Source: Rosa chinensis (lineage: Eukaryota; Streptophyta; Magnoliopsida; Rosales; Rosaceae). Taken from it: a stretch of 64,000 bases of DNA. The translations under genes were made by a program, and so were the position numbers. Under the pieces are notes generated by a model. That model had not been told where the DNA came from. It saw nothing but the letters and a program-made list of their open reading frames with translations, and ran no database searches. Location: contig NC_037094.1 in NCBI RefSeq assembly GCF_002994745.2, forward strand, positions 28,866,956-28,930,955, written 5' to 3'. Shown piece after piece: positions 1 to 17,370 of this stretch. The first letter of the stretch is position 1. Each line of letters begins with the position of its first letter.

Positions 1-265
1 GGGTGATGATGAACTGAACGGAGGGTTTATGAGTTTGACTGCAATCACTGCATGTTGCTTTTGAGTAATTGATTTGACGCGATCAGGGAAATTTAGCAGT
101 TTTGCAGTAAAGTTTGATTGGGTCTTTCTCTGTTTAGATTGTCTAAATATATTTTGAGTATGAAACTGTTTAGACAAAATTGATAAGCATGCGATTTAAA
201 CTGTTTGGCTTGAATTAGAGATTTGGATGCAAGATTACTGAATATCAACCATTAATACTTGTTGA

Positions 266-5235
<4,970 letters not shown>

Positions 5236-5760
5236 AGTTAGATCACACTAGGAAGTGCTAACTAACTGGTTGGCCTATAGAACCTGACCTTTGCTAACTA
5301 CTTCAATTTCTCTAATGGGGTTCTAACTACACGGGAAAACGGGGGTAAAGGTAAAGATTGATTCTGGGAGCAGTGAAAAAAATTAACCTAGGATAAAATT
5401 TACATTCTTTGTGCATTGGCCTTAAATTGGGGCAATTTGCACTATTGGTGATTCTTGAGGTTCTCGAGCCGGGGTTTTTTTTCTATCTTTGGCAGGAGAA
5501 CCAACCTTCCTGCAAAGCTTAAGATTTAAAAGAGGAGTAGAAATTGGGTTAGTGAATTCCATGTAAATTTGGTTGTTAGTCTGTCATATTGCGAGTGAAA
5601 GTGAGTATTCTCACTGATCTTGCTTAAGGTATTCGCTGCTTCCTTTATAGGTTCTTTATTCTTTTTGTAGCAATGGGTCCTTGTGTACCACCTTGACTAC
5701 ATGAATAAAATGCAGAGAAAATTCTTCTTTCGCATAATATTTTGCACCTTCTCTTTCGCC
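5236..5760 (+). other. 3' UTR of the JmjC demethylase gene
   Basis: Non-coding sequence after the TGA. An AATAAA signal lies in ATGAATAAAATGC near 5701-5713, so the transcript probably ends around 5720-5760. No other gene is seen here. Confidence 0.5.
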
Positions 5761-5856
5761 CCATTGTACATGTGTCGATTATTTATGCTTGCAATTTAGG
5801 TTGGTGACATTTTGGTTTTGCTGTTCTAGGAAACTTTTCAAATTTTTGTTGTCCAT

Positions 5857-6095
5857 ATATATGTGTGTGTGTGTGGAGGATCTAAAGATGACCTCTTTAA
5901 ATGTGAAATGTGAGGATACTTTTATTTTTAACTCTAGTTTAATAATTTAAACAATTTATTTTCTAGTCGGGCACACACATATGTGTGTGTGTGTGGAGGA
6001 TCTAAAGATGACCTCTTTAAATGTGAAATGTGAGGATATTTAACTCTAGTTTAATAATTTAAACAATTCATTTTCTAGTCGGGCACACACATATG
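5857..6095. repeat. Tandem duplication of a 120-bp unit
   Basis: The (TG)n GGAGGATCTAAAGATGACC block at about 5861 recurs exactly 120 bp later at 5981, and the CTAGTCGGGCACACACAT end is also repeated. The second copy lacks about 10 bp of a T-rich stretch. It looks like a recent local duplication. Confidence 0.85.
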
Positions 6096-6099
6096 AATC

Positions 6100-9000
6100 C
6101 TCCTATAAAAAATAGGTCATTAAAGTGTAAGATAGTATAAATCCTCAATTTTTTAAATTAAAGAGATTCTCTCTAAAACGAGCCTCTACATATTATATAT
6201 TGTTTAAAGGACACACACAGTTGGTTTATGATTTCGAAGTAGGTGATCAACATGGTAAGCAGAAGCTACGTCCTAGGAAACTATTTAAATTTCAAGCAAT
6301 AGGCATCTGTCATAATTAGTTCATTTTTCTCCATGGACCTTGTTAAACAAGTGATCGTCATTGTAATTGTTACCATTACTGGCTAGGAGCCGTGAGAGTT
6401 CTTGATCTTGCGGCAGCCAATGTTTTGCTTGTTTTGGACTAGTTTGTGCTGCACGATGTCGTGTAAAATACTCGGGCCAAGATGACCTGAGTACATGTTT
6501 TAGCATCGACCAACAGTCCTCAGACAAAATGAACAGACACAGTAAAACGAGTACAAAAGCAAGAAGTAAGAATAAATGCTTACTTTCTTCTTCTCCTTCT
6601 TCTCCTTTTCCTTTGCCGTAGATGATAAACCCACCTCTTATTTGAGTGCCCCTTCTGTGAAGGCATCTGGGGACAATGTGGGGATCCCTGCTCTTCCCAC
6701 AGTACCTCGAAAGGCCAATAATTCCCTTATTCCTCTGTTTGGTTCCGTCCTATCACAATCACCGCCACCATTAATTGTGATTCCGTTCACATCTGGGTCT
6801 TATTCCGGGCCTCTCTGTCTGTGCTTGTTTGTTTTGTTGTTTGATTTGTGACACAATAGTGTTCTCTTGTTTGATAATGACGAGATGATGAAATTAAATT
6901 TGTTACTAAGGAATTCCTCAAATTCAAAACTTGGAAACTTCTTAACCCTCGATGCTGTTAATTAAATTCTACGATCAGAATTGTTGACCCATTAAAAAAC
7001 CAAATTGGAAAAAAAGTTGCGGTAGGAACACATGCAGTAAACGAACATACCTGACCTGTTTGGAATTTGTTTCTTGAAGACCCAAACACGCTTTTGAATT
7101 AAATAAAATAAACTTAATTATAAAAAAATATGTATGCCAAAAAATTTGATATTCTTTCAGTGAGTTTTTAAAATACTATAAAGTGGTTTTGATCGAGAAG
7201 CGCTTGTCAACTCCTTGTGGGCTTGTACACAAGTTTTTATCAAATTTAAAAAGCAATATCAAATCTCATATATAACAAAATTACTTTAGTTACATCCCAC
7301 GTCAGTTTTAGTTTGCTGGAGATCCTGAAATATCAATAACTATATTCTACCCCGTTTTAAAATTGCTACAATGCTCATATGAAGAAAAGAAATCTTAGGT
7401 AAGGGGCAGCTGGCTGGCTCACATTGAAGTGGGTCCTCATGCTGATGGGTCGCACCTCATTATGAGTGTGCCAGTGAGGTGCCCTATACTGCAGCCTGCC
7501 TTAGAGCAAGTCCATCGATGGTTGTTTTTGCTTGGTCTCCAACTCAGCAACTGAACCAATCCAATGAAAGCATCCAAATCCACTTTCCAGTTTCCACAGC
7601 CAAAAATTGTGACCTCTTTGCTATTGACCTAGGTTAGGAAACTGGACTCAAGTCGTGACCCAAGAAGGCCGGGCTCCAGCATGGACAAAGACAAAAGAAG
7701 CATGAACACCAACCCTGGGGGATGTCAAAATTATTCAAAAATACCAAATCTTTGAAACTTCACCGAATTTGTAAACATATTACATCAAGACGTAGAGCAT
7801 GAAGAGTAGATCAGTTTTCATACCCCATTCATTGTAAAGCATAGCGGTAAAAGCTGATACGAACACGAAGCTTCTCAGCTTCGTATTGACTTTATCGAAG
7901 CTCGTTAGCGGAAATCCAAGCCACTGGTTGTAACGTCGATGCGGTCTGAACACTGGTGGTCTGCCCTTGGAGATGACCGGTATGGGAAGATATGGTTGGG
8001 TCACCGCGCGCTGGTCGAAGAACCGGGTCTCGAGTTTGGAGGTTTCTGGGACAATCTGAAGCGTTGATCATATCTGAGGATTTGTATAGTCCTTCCTTAA
8101 ATGATTTCAACGGCCCAGATTAAGCAGTCGTTAATTTAAACGGTCTAGATTGCACCACATAATTTCTTTCATTTAAAATGAATTTCCATATTTCTCAACT
8201 TCAAAAATTCATAATAAATAGCTCGGGTGTTCGAACAAATCCCCGACAATTCCCACGAACTCGTCTTCGCGTGTTTTATTATCGAACTTTTAAATTGAAG
8301 ATTTCACCTCAAGAAAAATTCAAGAAATATTCCCGAGGGTCCTTGCCAATTACCGAGGTCACAAATTAAATCTTGAACAATTTCACTTAAACTCCTTATA
8401 TATTTATGAGGCTCACATAAGTTTTCCAAAATGTTCGTCATTACTACAATCTCTTAAAAATCTGTTGGTGGAGTAAGGGGGAGTATCTTGGCCTAATTTT
8501 GTGCATTGGGTCAAGGCCCCTTTATTTACATCATATATTTCTCATTTGCAATAAATAAATTAATAGAATATTGAATGAACATTGTCCTAAACTAGTGACC
8601 CATAAAAAATTAGTGAACAATGTTATGATCTAATGACTCAATAGGTGAAATTGCTCTTATGAATTGCAGCATTATGGAGACTAGTAGTATTTTGAGAAGT
8701 GTGATATTTGATTATGGGCTTGTCGCTAGTTCCAAATGTATTAACATCATATCAAGTGACTCCAAATTTGGGAAGGAGAAGTACAGATTACTATATGCAG
8801 TGCTTGTGTCAAAAGTTGTGCGTTCAGGTTATTTTCAGTGTGTTGTGAGCTTACACCAGTACACCACCCACCATGTTGCACATGCTTATACTCGTAGCTG
8901 TCTCAATGCCGTCAAATTTGTCGCCGCCACCACATCTTCGAGTTATGGTATCAAGAACGGAGGTCTTCAGACATGGAAAAGAACACACTAGCTAGCTAGC

Positions 9001-9780
9001 TGTTCAAATGGTAATGTGATGTAGTTCAATAACAGCTCGTGTATTTTTATTCCATTATGCTAGTGTAGGATGTATATGCAAGTTACCATCTTCTCTCGGC
9101 TAGTCAATGATACCATTTCTAGAATGTATCTGTTTTGGTTTTGCTGCAAGTATTTAGGGTTTATTTGCTTGACATTTGCTATAAGAGCTGTTCTATCTAT
9201 GAAAAATAAGCTTCATTAATTAACCAGTAAACTAGCAATAATCGGGTAATTTTACTGGCTAGATGCAACTGTAACATCTTGTCAATAGAATTGGACTCTT
9301 ATTAGCTTCATCACATTAGATTTGGAAGATGCATGTAGTCGTGGTTGTTAATTTCTTTTGAAATCTTTTTGGCTGATTCTATTAAATTTTTACTGGCCAT
9401 TTATTTTGCAATCTCTCCGACAGATGCATTTTTCAAAAGTTCAGAGATTACTTGACAGATAAACAGTAAACCAGACGCTTGAATAATGCTCTTTTCTTCA
9501 TCTCCTTCTCTCATTTAGATGCTAATAAGCCTTTAAAATCTCATGCATTCATAGCTTCGCTTAATTTAATTAGGATTAAGAGATTCTTGTTAAGCCTTAG
9601 CAATATATCTTCTTTGTGATTTGTTAGGCCAACTCTACAATCTTTACATTCTTGCATTGTTTTTGCAATCTACATTCTTGCATTGTTAATGCATCCTTGC
9701 ATTTTTTGTACCTTGAATTGAAGATCTCATGAGGATGGTGTCAATCTCAAGAACATAAAAATGACCACTTTAAGATTGAA
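6100..9780. other. Intergenic spacer, no supported gene
   Basis: Mostly AT-rich. Short frames occur at 6321-6527 (-), 6576-6851 (+), 7780-8110 (-) and 8659-8991 (+). None has a recognisable domain, intron signals or an extended codon pattern. A MITE-like terminus (GAGCAAGTCCATC) sits near 7505 without a visible partner. The slightly GC-richer stretch 7850-8350 may be an old repeat, family not recognised. Confidence 0.4.
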
Positions 9781-9788
9781 GTAGTTGT

Positions 9789-10250
9789 GTTCAAAGTAAT
9801 GCACATCGGAGTGTTCTAAACTGTTCTCAAATTACCTAGATTAATCTAGAACTTATAGGTTAATCTACAACATGTCTAGAACTGTCTTGTAATTTAAAAG
9901 TTGTAGAAAAGTCTAGAATGTGGTAGTTAATTGACCACAAATTAAGGTCAGTGGTACTAGTAAGTAAGTCGGTGAACATCATCTATAAATATATGATGTA
10001 CTCTTGTAATTATGAATCAATCAAGAACAAATAAGAAGCAAGTTAGTCAAGTGAAGTAAGCTGCTAAGCAACCCTTCCTCCTCTATATTTCCTTCTCCTC
10101 TTTTTCAAAGTTATTGTCCTATTAAACTAGCTCCTTCTCCCAAACTCTTGCTCCTAAATACTTTGTCCTAAACACATTGTTCTAGTCCACTACCATCAAA
10201 AGGTTCCGCACTAAATTATAAAAGTAGTATCAAAGCCACAAATTCTAACA
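9789..10250 (+). repeat. 5' LTR of the copia element
   Basis: 462 bp, TG...CA ends, paired with the copy at 11889. The 3' LTR shows small deletions in its C/T-rich part compared with this copy. Confidence 0.93.
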
Positions 10251-10305
10251 GTGGTATCAGAGCTTGTTCGATCATCTATTTGGGGCGTTGATTTGTGTCT
10301 TCCAC

Positions 10306-10794
10306 CATGTCTACCTCCATCTCCAACCAAACACCAATTCCTCTTCCCATCTTCAAGGGAGAAAACTATGACTTTTGGAGTATCAAGATGTGAACCTTCT
10401 TCATGTCTCAAGATTTATGGGATATAGTAGAGAAATGATTCTCAGCTCTAGAAAATCCGATGGTGGAGCAGTTGAGGCAAGAAAAGAAAGAAAAACTAAG
10501 AGTTGCTAGTGCTCTTTTTGCCATTCAACAAACGGTGGGCGATACAAACTTTTCAAGAATCATGGGAGCTACTACATCAAAAGAAGCTTGGGATCTACTA
10601 AAGGAGAAGTTTCAAGGAACAACAAAGATACGTTCCTTCAAATTACAAACTATATATGAGGAGAGATTTAAAAAAATGAAAGATTCTGAGATCATAAAAG
10701 ATTGCTCTTCCAGAGTAAAGGAAATAGTAAGTCAATTAAGAGCCTATGGTGAAAATATTAGTAAGACTAGAGTAGTTGAAAAAAATACTCATTA
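10306..10794 (+). pseudogene. Copia gag (DUF4219/UBN2-type), broken
   Basis: Translation reads STSISNQTPIPLPIFKGENY then DFWSIKM, followed by in-frame stops near 10392 and 10437. An open stretch follows from 10460 (ALFAIQQTVGD ... KEAWDLLKEKFQGT). This is the usual N-terminal capsid-like part of plant copia gag. The stops show it is not expressed as a full protein. Remnants continue after the frame ends at 10795. Confidence 0.85.
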
Positions 10795-11054
10795 GCCTCA
10801 CTGAAAAATATGATCCAATAGTAACTCCCATTGAACATTCGAAAGACATATCAAATCTTTTGGTGACATAATTGATAGGCTCTTTAGAAGCTTATGAGAA
10901 AAGATTGAGTAGTTGGAATGAAAATCCTACAGAAAGTGTATTCCGATCTAAACTCAACTTTCGATCTCAAAAAAATGAAAAAGAAAAGAAGTTTAAAGAA
11001 TTTTCTAGAGGATGAGATAGACCAAAATATTGGGAAAATAAAAAAGATTTAAAG

Positions 11055-11597
11055 TAAAAAAGAAATTATCCTTCATGTGGGATTTGCAAAAAGAATAATC
11101 ATCAGGAAGCAGATTGTTGGTTTCGGGGAAAACCAAAATACTGAAACTGCAACAAGTTTGGTCATACCGAGGAAAACTGTTTCCTCAAGAAAAATCACCG
11201 AGCAGACTTTTCAGAAGAAAATAAGCAAGATGAATAGCTCTTCTATACATGTCACTCAGCGATTGAAGAGAAAAACAAGAAGTGGCATGTGGACAGCGGC
11301 TGCAGCAACCACATGTCAGGAAACAAAACAATTTTCTCCAATCTTGATACTTCGAAAAAATCTCAAGTGAAATATGGAGAAATGGTGAAGACTAAAGGAA
11401 AAGGTATGATTTCCATCCTGACTAATTTAGGAACTAAAAAGATTAATGATGTTCTATCAGTTCCTAACTTGGAGCATAATCTCCTAAGTATCGGACCAAT
11501 GATGGAAAATGGATATGCTATATTATTTCATGGAGACTTCTGCAAAATATTTGACAAGAAAAGAAGGGCTAATCTTCAAAATAAGGATGAAAAATAG
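11055..11597 (+). pseudogene. Copia zinc knuckle and aspartic protease remnant
   Basis: Frames around 11072-11200 give tandem knuckle-like Cys/His patterns (CGICKKNNHQEADC and CNCNKFGHTEENC). The frame at 11289-11597 gives the protease core DSGCSNHMSG, in which Asp is the expected catalytic residue, followed by GTKKINDVLSVPNLEHNLLS, typical of copia protease. Frame changes separate the parts. Confidence 0.85.
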
Positions 11598-11803
11598 AAA
11601 TTTTCCCATCCAATGGCAACAAATGGCCATGAAAGTAGAAGTCAAGAAGAAGAATATTGACCTAGAGAAAAAGCAGTCAAGGACTCCACCACTTCAAGCA
11701 AATAAAGAAGGAAGTTCAAATTCTCCACAACTAAAAAGTTGTGAAGTTGCAATGAAGAAGAAAGCTGGAGAAAGGCTATGGAAATACAAAGCAAGAGTGA
11801 GAA

Positions 11804-11888
11804 CATCTTCACGAAGACATTTCCAACATCAGCATTTGAATCACTGCGAAGAATGCTCAGACTATCTCCGATGCGCATTAAGGAGGAG
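11804..11888 (+). pseudogene. Last residues of copia polyprotein joined after a large deletion
   Basis: Translation IFTKTFPTSAFESLRRMLR followed by LSPMRIKEEC matches the C-terminal end of copia RNase H (the usual TKALP...F..LR..L pattern). It lies only about 200 bp after the protease remnant, so some 3 kb of pol is missing. Confidence 0.8.
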
Positions 11889-12346
11889 TGTTCAAAGTAA
11901 TGCACATTGAAGTGTTCTAAACTGTTCTCAAATTATCTAGATTAGTCTAGAACTTATAGGTAAATCTAGAACATGTCTAGAATTGTCTTGTAATTTAGAA
12001 GTTGTAGAAAAGTCTAGAATGTGGTAGTCAATTGACCACAAATGAAGGTCGGTGGTACTAGTAAGTAAGTCGGTGAACATCATCTATAAATAAATGATGT
12101 ACTCTTGTAATTATGAATCAATCAAGAAGAAATAAGAAGCAAGTTAGTCAAGTGAAGTACGCTGTTAAGCAACCTTTCCTCTATATTTCCTTCTCCTCTT
12201 TTTCAAAGTTATTGTCCTACTAAAGCCTTCTCCCAAACTCTTACTTCTAAACACATTGTCCACTCTTACTTCTAAACACATTGTCCTAATCCACTACCAT
12301 CAAAAGCTTCCGCACTAAATTACAAAAGTGGTATTAAAGTCTAACA
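11889..12346 (+). repeat. 3' LTR of the copia element
   Basis: 458 bp copy of the 5' LTR, followed directly by target duplication AGTTG. Confidence 0.93.
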
Positions 12347-12351
12347 AGTTG

Positions 12352-14010
12352 CATAAGGTTAGAAGTTGTCACTTTTGAAGATGGGATCTTAGTGATTGAG
12401 CGGGGGATACTGCATGAGATCCCTCTTATATGAGCTTTTTGCCTTCTTAGCCTAACCATATTTCATGGACTCATCTCCAGTTTTTTGTCCTAAACATTAA
12501 ATTTCCTGGTAAAGAATCTTGGTGTTGTGGATTGCTTGCTTTTTATTCACTTTAACTCGTTCGCATGCACACCAATGTTCAACTAAATGCCTCAATGAAT
12601 ATATGAATATTCACGTTGTTTAATAGTTTACCTCTCTAGAATACTCACGTTGTTTAATAGTTTATCTCTCTAGTTTGTCTCATGCTTGTTTTTCGAGAGT
12701 TGGGCTTTATGGTGTATTTGGTGAATTATTAGCCTTGGGGATTAACCGTTTAAGTATTGCATGCATATGCTAAAACCAAGCATGCCCGTTGGGCCACAAT
12801 TTCTTTGGTCATCATAATATTACTCAATACTCCATAGAATTCTATTCGTTCATTAGTTTATCTTTTTTGGTAGGGCTGGTAGGAATTAATTAATGGGTAA
12901 GGTTTAGGGTTTCGTTGAAGCCAAATTACATTAATTCCTATTAGGTGGGAAACCTCCACTGCACTGTACCTTGACAAGGGCACCCTATCCAAATTAATTT
13001 GATTGGATGCCTCAAAGGTTTCGGAGGCCCATCTCTCCCTAGATGTAGCCTATAGATCGTCATTTTCACCTTTATTGGAGGAGAATAAGTGTGTGGAATG
13101 GTGGAAAGTGAAACAAGCTAGAAAAATATGCATGTAGAACAATTAAAGCAAATATATGTGAATATGGGTTCTTGTCAAAATCTGAAAATCCTAGATATGC
13201 ATGTCTTTCACTCACTAGTCCTTTGAGATTTGTAGGGCACTTATCTAATTTTCCCTTTGCTCTAAGTCGTTGGGAAAGATTCAAAATGTTTCCTCTTTTG
13301 ATGTTATTTCGAATTAGGTCTACTATATATATTAAACAGAATGCTATGCCTCTTAACCCTATAATGGCTAGGCTATAATATAGCTGGGACTCATGTAGAA
13401 AAAGGAAGAAGCATTTGCTACTTTAAGTCTTGTAGTTATGTTGGGTTTGAATGGAGATATTCTTTCTTTTAGATGTGCTAGCTCCATCATTTTCTCGAGT
13501 ATATTTTGTTTCATATTGCATAAATTAACCACCTGGGCATGGCATCCTATTATCTATTTTAAGGTATTCAAGGTCTGCATATATTTCAGGAATATTGTTC
13601 AAATCTTCCACTATATACACTTTTGATTTTAATCCATATTATGATAAAGAATGTTGCACTTTGTCGGAAAAACGCTGAGAATTACATCTTTAAAGACTTG
13701 ACAGAAAATAATGATCTGTGAAACTTGACCAAGTTCTAATCACTCAGTTTCTTTTCCAATTTGAAGTTACAAATATTTTTTGAGTTTGTTTTGGCAATTG
13801 GTGGAATTAAAGAAAGGACTGAATTACATATGCAAAAAAGATGGATGTGATGGATAGAGACATAATCCTGGAGAGAGATGCTTCCAGCTTGAACATTCAA
13901 TCATGCATGCAGTAAAGACGATCTTCTTGACTAGATTCCATTCCACTAAAATAAAATTTATTAACTATTACAATCATGCTGGCAAAAGTTTTATACACCG
14001 ATATTGATTG
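12352..14010. other. Intergenic spacer
   Basis: AT-rich with no domain-bearing frame. A short imperfect direct repeat (ATTCACGTTGTTTAATAGTTT and ACTCACGTTGTTTAATAGTTT) is present at about 12609 and 12644. Confidence 0.4.
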
Positions 14011-14012
14011 AA

Positions 14013-14440
14013 GGGTGCGGCTATTGCCACTCGATTAACTATTTTGTTCACTATACAAGTTTTTGATTTATTAAAATACTAATATATCCTAATATGAAGT
14101 TACAATAAAAGATAACCGATCTCTAATTAAAAATTACAATTAGTTTTTCTTATTACTCTTATAGAATACGTACTTAAATTTTATTCTTAATCTTTTCATT
14201 TATCGTTAAATCTAGTGAGACTGATTGATTGAGAGAGACAGGAGGAAGCCAAAAACAACTGAGAGAGACGCGTCAGGAACTACATAGAAAAAGAATTTGA
14301 GTTAAACCCTATATTGAAATAGGGTATTTTGGGTACTACAAATGGGTGAACAAAGTAAGCATGAAATTAAAAAAATGTGTAGAGTAAGAAGAGAATGTTG
14401 GGTGAACAAAATAGTTAGTAAAGTGGCAATAGCCGCACTC
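14013..14440. mobile_element. MITE, MULE-like, GGGTGCGGCTATTGCCACT ends
   Basis: Terminal inverted repeats of about 35 bp: GGGTGCGGCTATTGCCACT... at the left, and the inverse of ...AGTGGCAATAGCCGCACTC at the right. Flanking 9-mers TTGATTGAA and TTTAGTGAA match at 7 of 9 positions, consistent with an aged 9-bp duplication. A related element at 20765-22604 has a perfect 9-bp duplication. No transposase is present. Confidence 0.8.
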
Positions 14441-15180
14441 TTTAGTGAATTTGTCAATGAATATATTGCTTATGATCTTTTTTCAATTAAGTGGAAAACA
14501 TGACTATATATAATACATTGCTTATTATTTCTTTGCGGAGGGTTCCTACCATTTGCACACACACTAGTTTAGCAGAGGGTTTGAGAAGTTCCTCTCCTCT
14601 AGCGGCGCTCTGACGTCAATGCTAGTGCTAGTCTCGCCGACATTGTGATGCTACCAGGCGGGTGATTGTTGGTCTAGGGTGTTTTGGCTTTTGAGATTGT
14701 TGTGCTTGGGTCTTGACAGTGGGTGGGTGGCATGGTTCTGGTTCGAAATTTCTCTAAGGCTTGGGTAATTGTGGACTCGAAATTCAAGGAACAGAGACGG
14801 CGGTGCGGACTTAGGTTGGATCTTGATCCAATCTATTCGCGGCGGTGATAGTGACTTCGAAGGAGACCGGTTAGTGGCTTGTGGTGCTAGGGGATCCAAA
14901 TCTGTTTTCGGATATGGCTGGTACGTACAAGCACGTTGGTGTCTTCTAGGCCTCATCAAAAAGCCCGCTGATCAAGTGGGCCGATGGAGGCCCGCAGGCC
15001 CAAAGGGCCAAAATCCATGCCCGGCCCGTCAAAAAGCCCGCCATAGGCCCGGCCCGGTTGGTAGAGGGCCGGGCTTGGTTTAGGGGTTTGAAACTCGGCC
15101 CGGCCCATAGGCCCGGCCAGCCAAAAGCCCGTTAGGCCCGGCCCGTAAAATCCCGCAAATAAAAAATATTATATAAATAA

Positions 15181-15985
15181 CACAGAAATTCTTGTGCAGA
15201 ACACCTAACTTCTCTGAATTACTGGGAACTGCTCGGATGGAATTAGGAGCTGTACCCTATATGCACGGAAATCCCCGTGTGTCTAGTTTCTGAGAAATTT
15301 TACAGTTTGTGATTCCGACTTTTCTAGAAGGTGTTATGGCAATTTAAGTGAAGGCAGTTCAGCTTGAACAAGAATCTGCAACACAGAAACTGTTGTGCAG
15401 AACACCCAACTTATCTGAATTACTGGAAACTTCTAGGATGGAATTAAGAGCTGTACCCTATATGCACGGAAAGCCCCATGTGTCTAGTTTCTGAAGAATT
15501 TTACGGTTTATGATTCCGACTTTTCTAGAAAGAGTTATGGCAATTTAAGTGAAGGCAGTTCAGCTTAAAAGAGAATCTGCAACACAGAACTGTTGTGCAT
15601 AATATCTAACTTCATTGAATTACTGGGAGGTATTCGGATGGAATTAGGAGCTTTACCCTATATTCACGGAAAGCCCCGTGTGTCTAGTTTCTAAAAAATT
15701 TTACGGTTTGCAATTCCGACTTTTCTAGATGGAGTTATAGCAATTTAAGTGAAGGCAGTTCTGTTTGGACGGGAATCTGCAACATCTTTTAAAAGTTCAT
15801 GTCTAGAACCGAACTTCGCTGAATTACTGAGAACTTCTCTGATAGAATTAGAAGTTGTACCCTATATGCAAGGAAAGCCCCATGTGTCTAGTTTCTGAAG
15901 AATTTTACGGTTTTTGATTCCGACTTTTCTAGAAAGAGTTATGGCAATTTAAGTGAAGGTAGTTCAGCTTTGACGAGAATCTAGA
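15181..15985. repeat. Tandem array, four copies of a ~201-bp unit
   Basis: The unit containing CCTATATGCACGGAAAG and CTAGTTTCTGA is found four times, with starts near 15181, 15382, 15583 and 15784. The spacing is 201 bp. It lies inside the hAT element. Confidence 0.92.
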
Positions 15986-16149
15986 AGGCCCAGCACATAT
16001 ATTTGGAAATCTTCAGTGTGCCACATCATCATTATATGTGTGTGTGTGTGTGTGTCTCTTTGTGTGAGTGTGAATTTGTTGTAATTTGGCTTATGGTAAA
16101 ATTGGACGTTCTCATACTTCTATATAGAATATGTGCATATATATTTTAC

Positions 16150-17370
16150 ATGTCATGACAACGGTTGACCGATTCGATCGGATTAGAAAATATGGTGGAA
16201 TTAGCTAAATTTTTCACCACACTTATAATTTATTATAATAATCTCATCCAACGGTCGGTTTTTCCATTTTGTTTGAATTGATAGAGGTTGCCCTTTGGAG
16301 TGTATGATATATAAATATAGGTTTATAAGAGTAACTAAGTTTGACCTAGTTGATCGAATTCGAAACGAGAACTAAATTGGCTGAAATTTTTACAACCACC
16401 ATAAAACATTACAATCTCTCCATCGAGCGGTTGGTTTCTCCAAATTCATTTTTCACTTCATGTTTGCTTTAGAATGAACCTCAACAATTTAAATGCAATG
16501 TATAAGTTATACAACTTTAGGAGGCAAATTGGTATAGGCTAACGTCTTTGTAATTAAAATTGAAGTTTTTATCTTATGTTCACGCACATCCATCTATGGA
16601 ATATTTACAGACGTGATGTGAAAAAATAAGCACGTTTCGCGGTCGTTGTGTCATCGGTCAACTAAGAAAATATACAAGTGATGACGGTTGACCAATCCGA
16701 TCGGATTCGAAAATATGGTGAAATTGGCTAAATTTTATACCACACTCATAATTTATTGTAATAATCATATCCAACGGTTGGTTTTTTCATTTTCTTTGAA
16801 TTGATAGAGGTTTCTCTTTAGAGTGTATGATATAAATATAAGTTTATAAGAGTAACTAAGTTTGACCTAGTTGATTGAATTCGAAACGAGAACTGAATTG
16901 GCTGAAATTTTTACAACCACCATAAAACATTACAATCACTCCATCGAGCGGTTGGTTTCTCCAAATTCATTTTCCACTTCATGTTTGCTTTAGAATGAAC
17001 CTCAACAATTTAAATGCAATGTATAAGTTATACAACTTTAAGAGGCAAATTGGTATAGACCAAAGTATTTGTAATTAAAATTGAAATTTTTATCTTATGT
17101 TCACGCACATCCATCGATGAAATATTTACAAACATGATGTAAAAAAATAAGAACGTTTCGCGGTCGTTATGTCATCGGTCAACCAAGAAAACATACAAAT
17201 GACTACGGTTGACCAATCTGATCGGTTTCGAAACTATGGTGAAATTAACTAAATTTTTAACCACACGCATAATTTATTGTAATAATCACATCCAACGGTC
17301 GGTTTTTTTCTTTGAATTGATAGAGGTTGCTCTTTGGAATGTATGATATATAAATATAGATTTATAAAAA
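16150..17370. repeat. Tandem array, ~522-bp unit, two full copies and a partial third
   Basis: ACGGTTGACC plus downstream GATCGGATT...AAAATATGGTG recurs at 16161, 16684 and 17205 (spacing 523 and 521 bp). Much of the rest of the unit, including ACATTACAATC and GCGGTTGGTTTCTCC, repeats with it. The third copy stops near 17370. Confidence 0.92.

Larger units (their letters stand above)
9784..12351 (+). mobile_element. Ty1/copia LTR retrotransposon, internally deleted, with 5-bp TSD AGTTG
   Basis: LTRs run 9789-10250 and 11889-12346. Both start TGTTC and end TAACA, and both are flanked by AGTTG (9784-9788 and 12347-12351). A tRNA-iMet-type primer site TGGTATCAGAGC follows the 5' LTR at 10252-10263, and a polypurine tract (AAGGAGGAG) abuts the 3' LTR. 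The inner part is only about 1.6 kb, with gag, zinc knuckles and protease. It then jumps to the last residues of the polyprotein (IFTKTFPTSAFESLRRML, from about 11804). Integrase, reverse transcriptase and most of RNase H are gone, so it cannot move by itself. The LTRs differ at roughly 16 sites over the first 290 bp by eye, so the insertion is not recent. Confidence 0.95.

Noticed and set aside
6321..6851. Frames of 68 (-) and 91 (+) codons
   Set aside because: No recognised domain or small-peptide family motif; may be chance or an old fragment.
7780..8110. Overlapping minus-strand frames with basic, Pro-rich sequence
   Set aside because: Two frames equally open, no domain, no supporting signals.
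8659..8991. 110-codon frame ending THHVAHAYTRSCLNAV, faintly like the end of a LINE RNase H domain
   Set aside because: Only a short VAH-type match; the acidic motifs expected upstream are missing.
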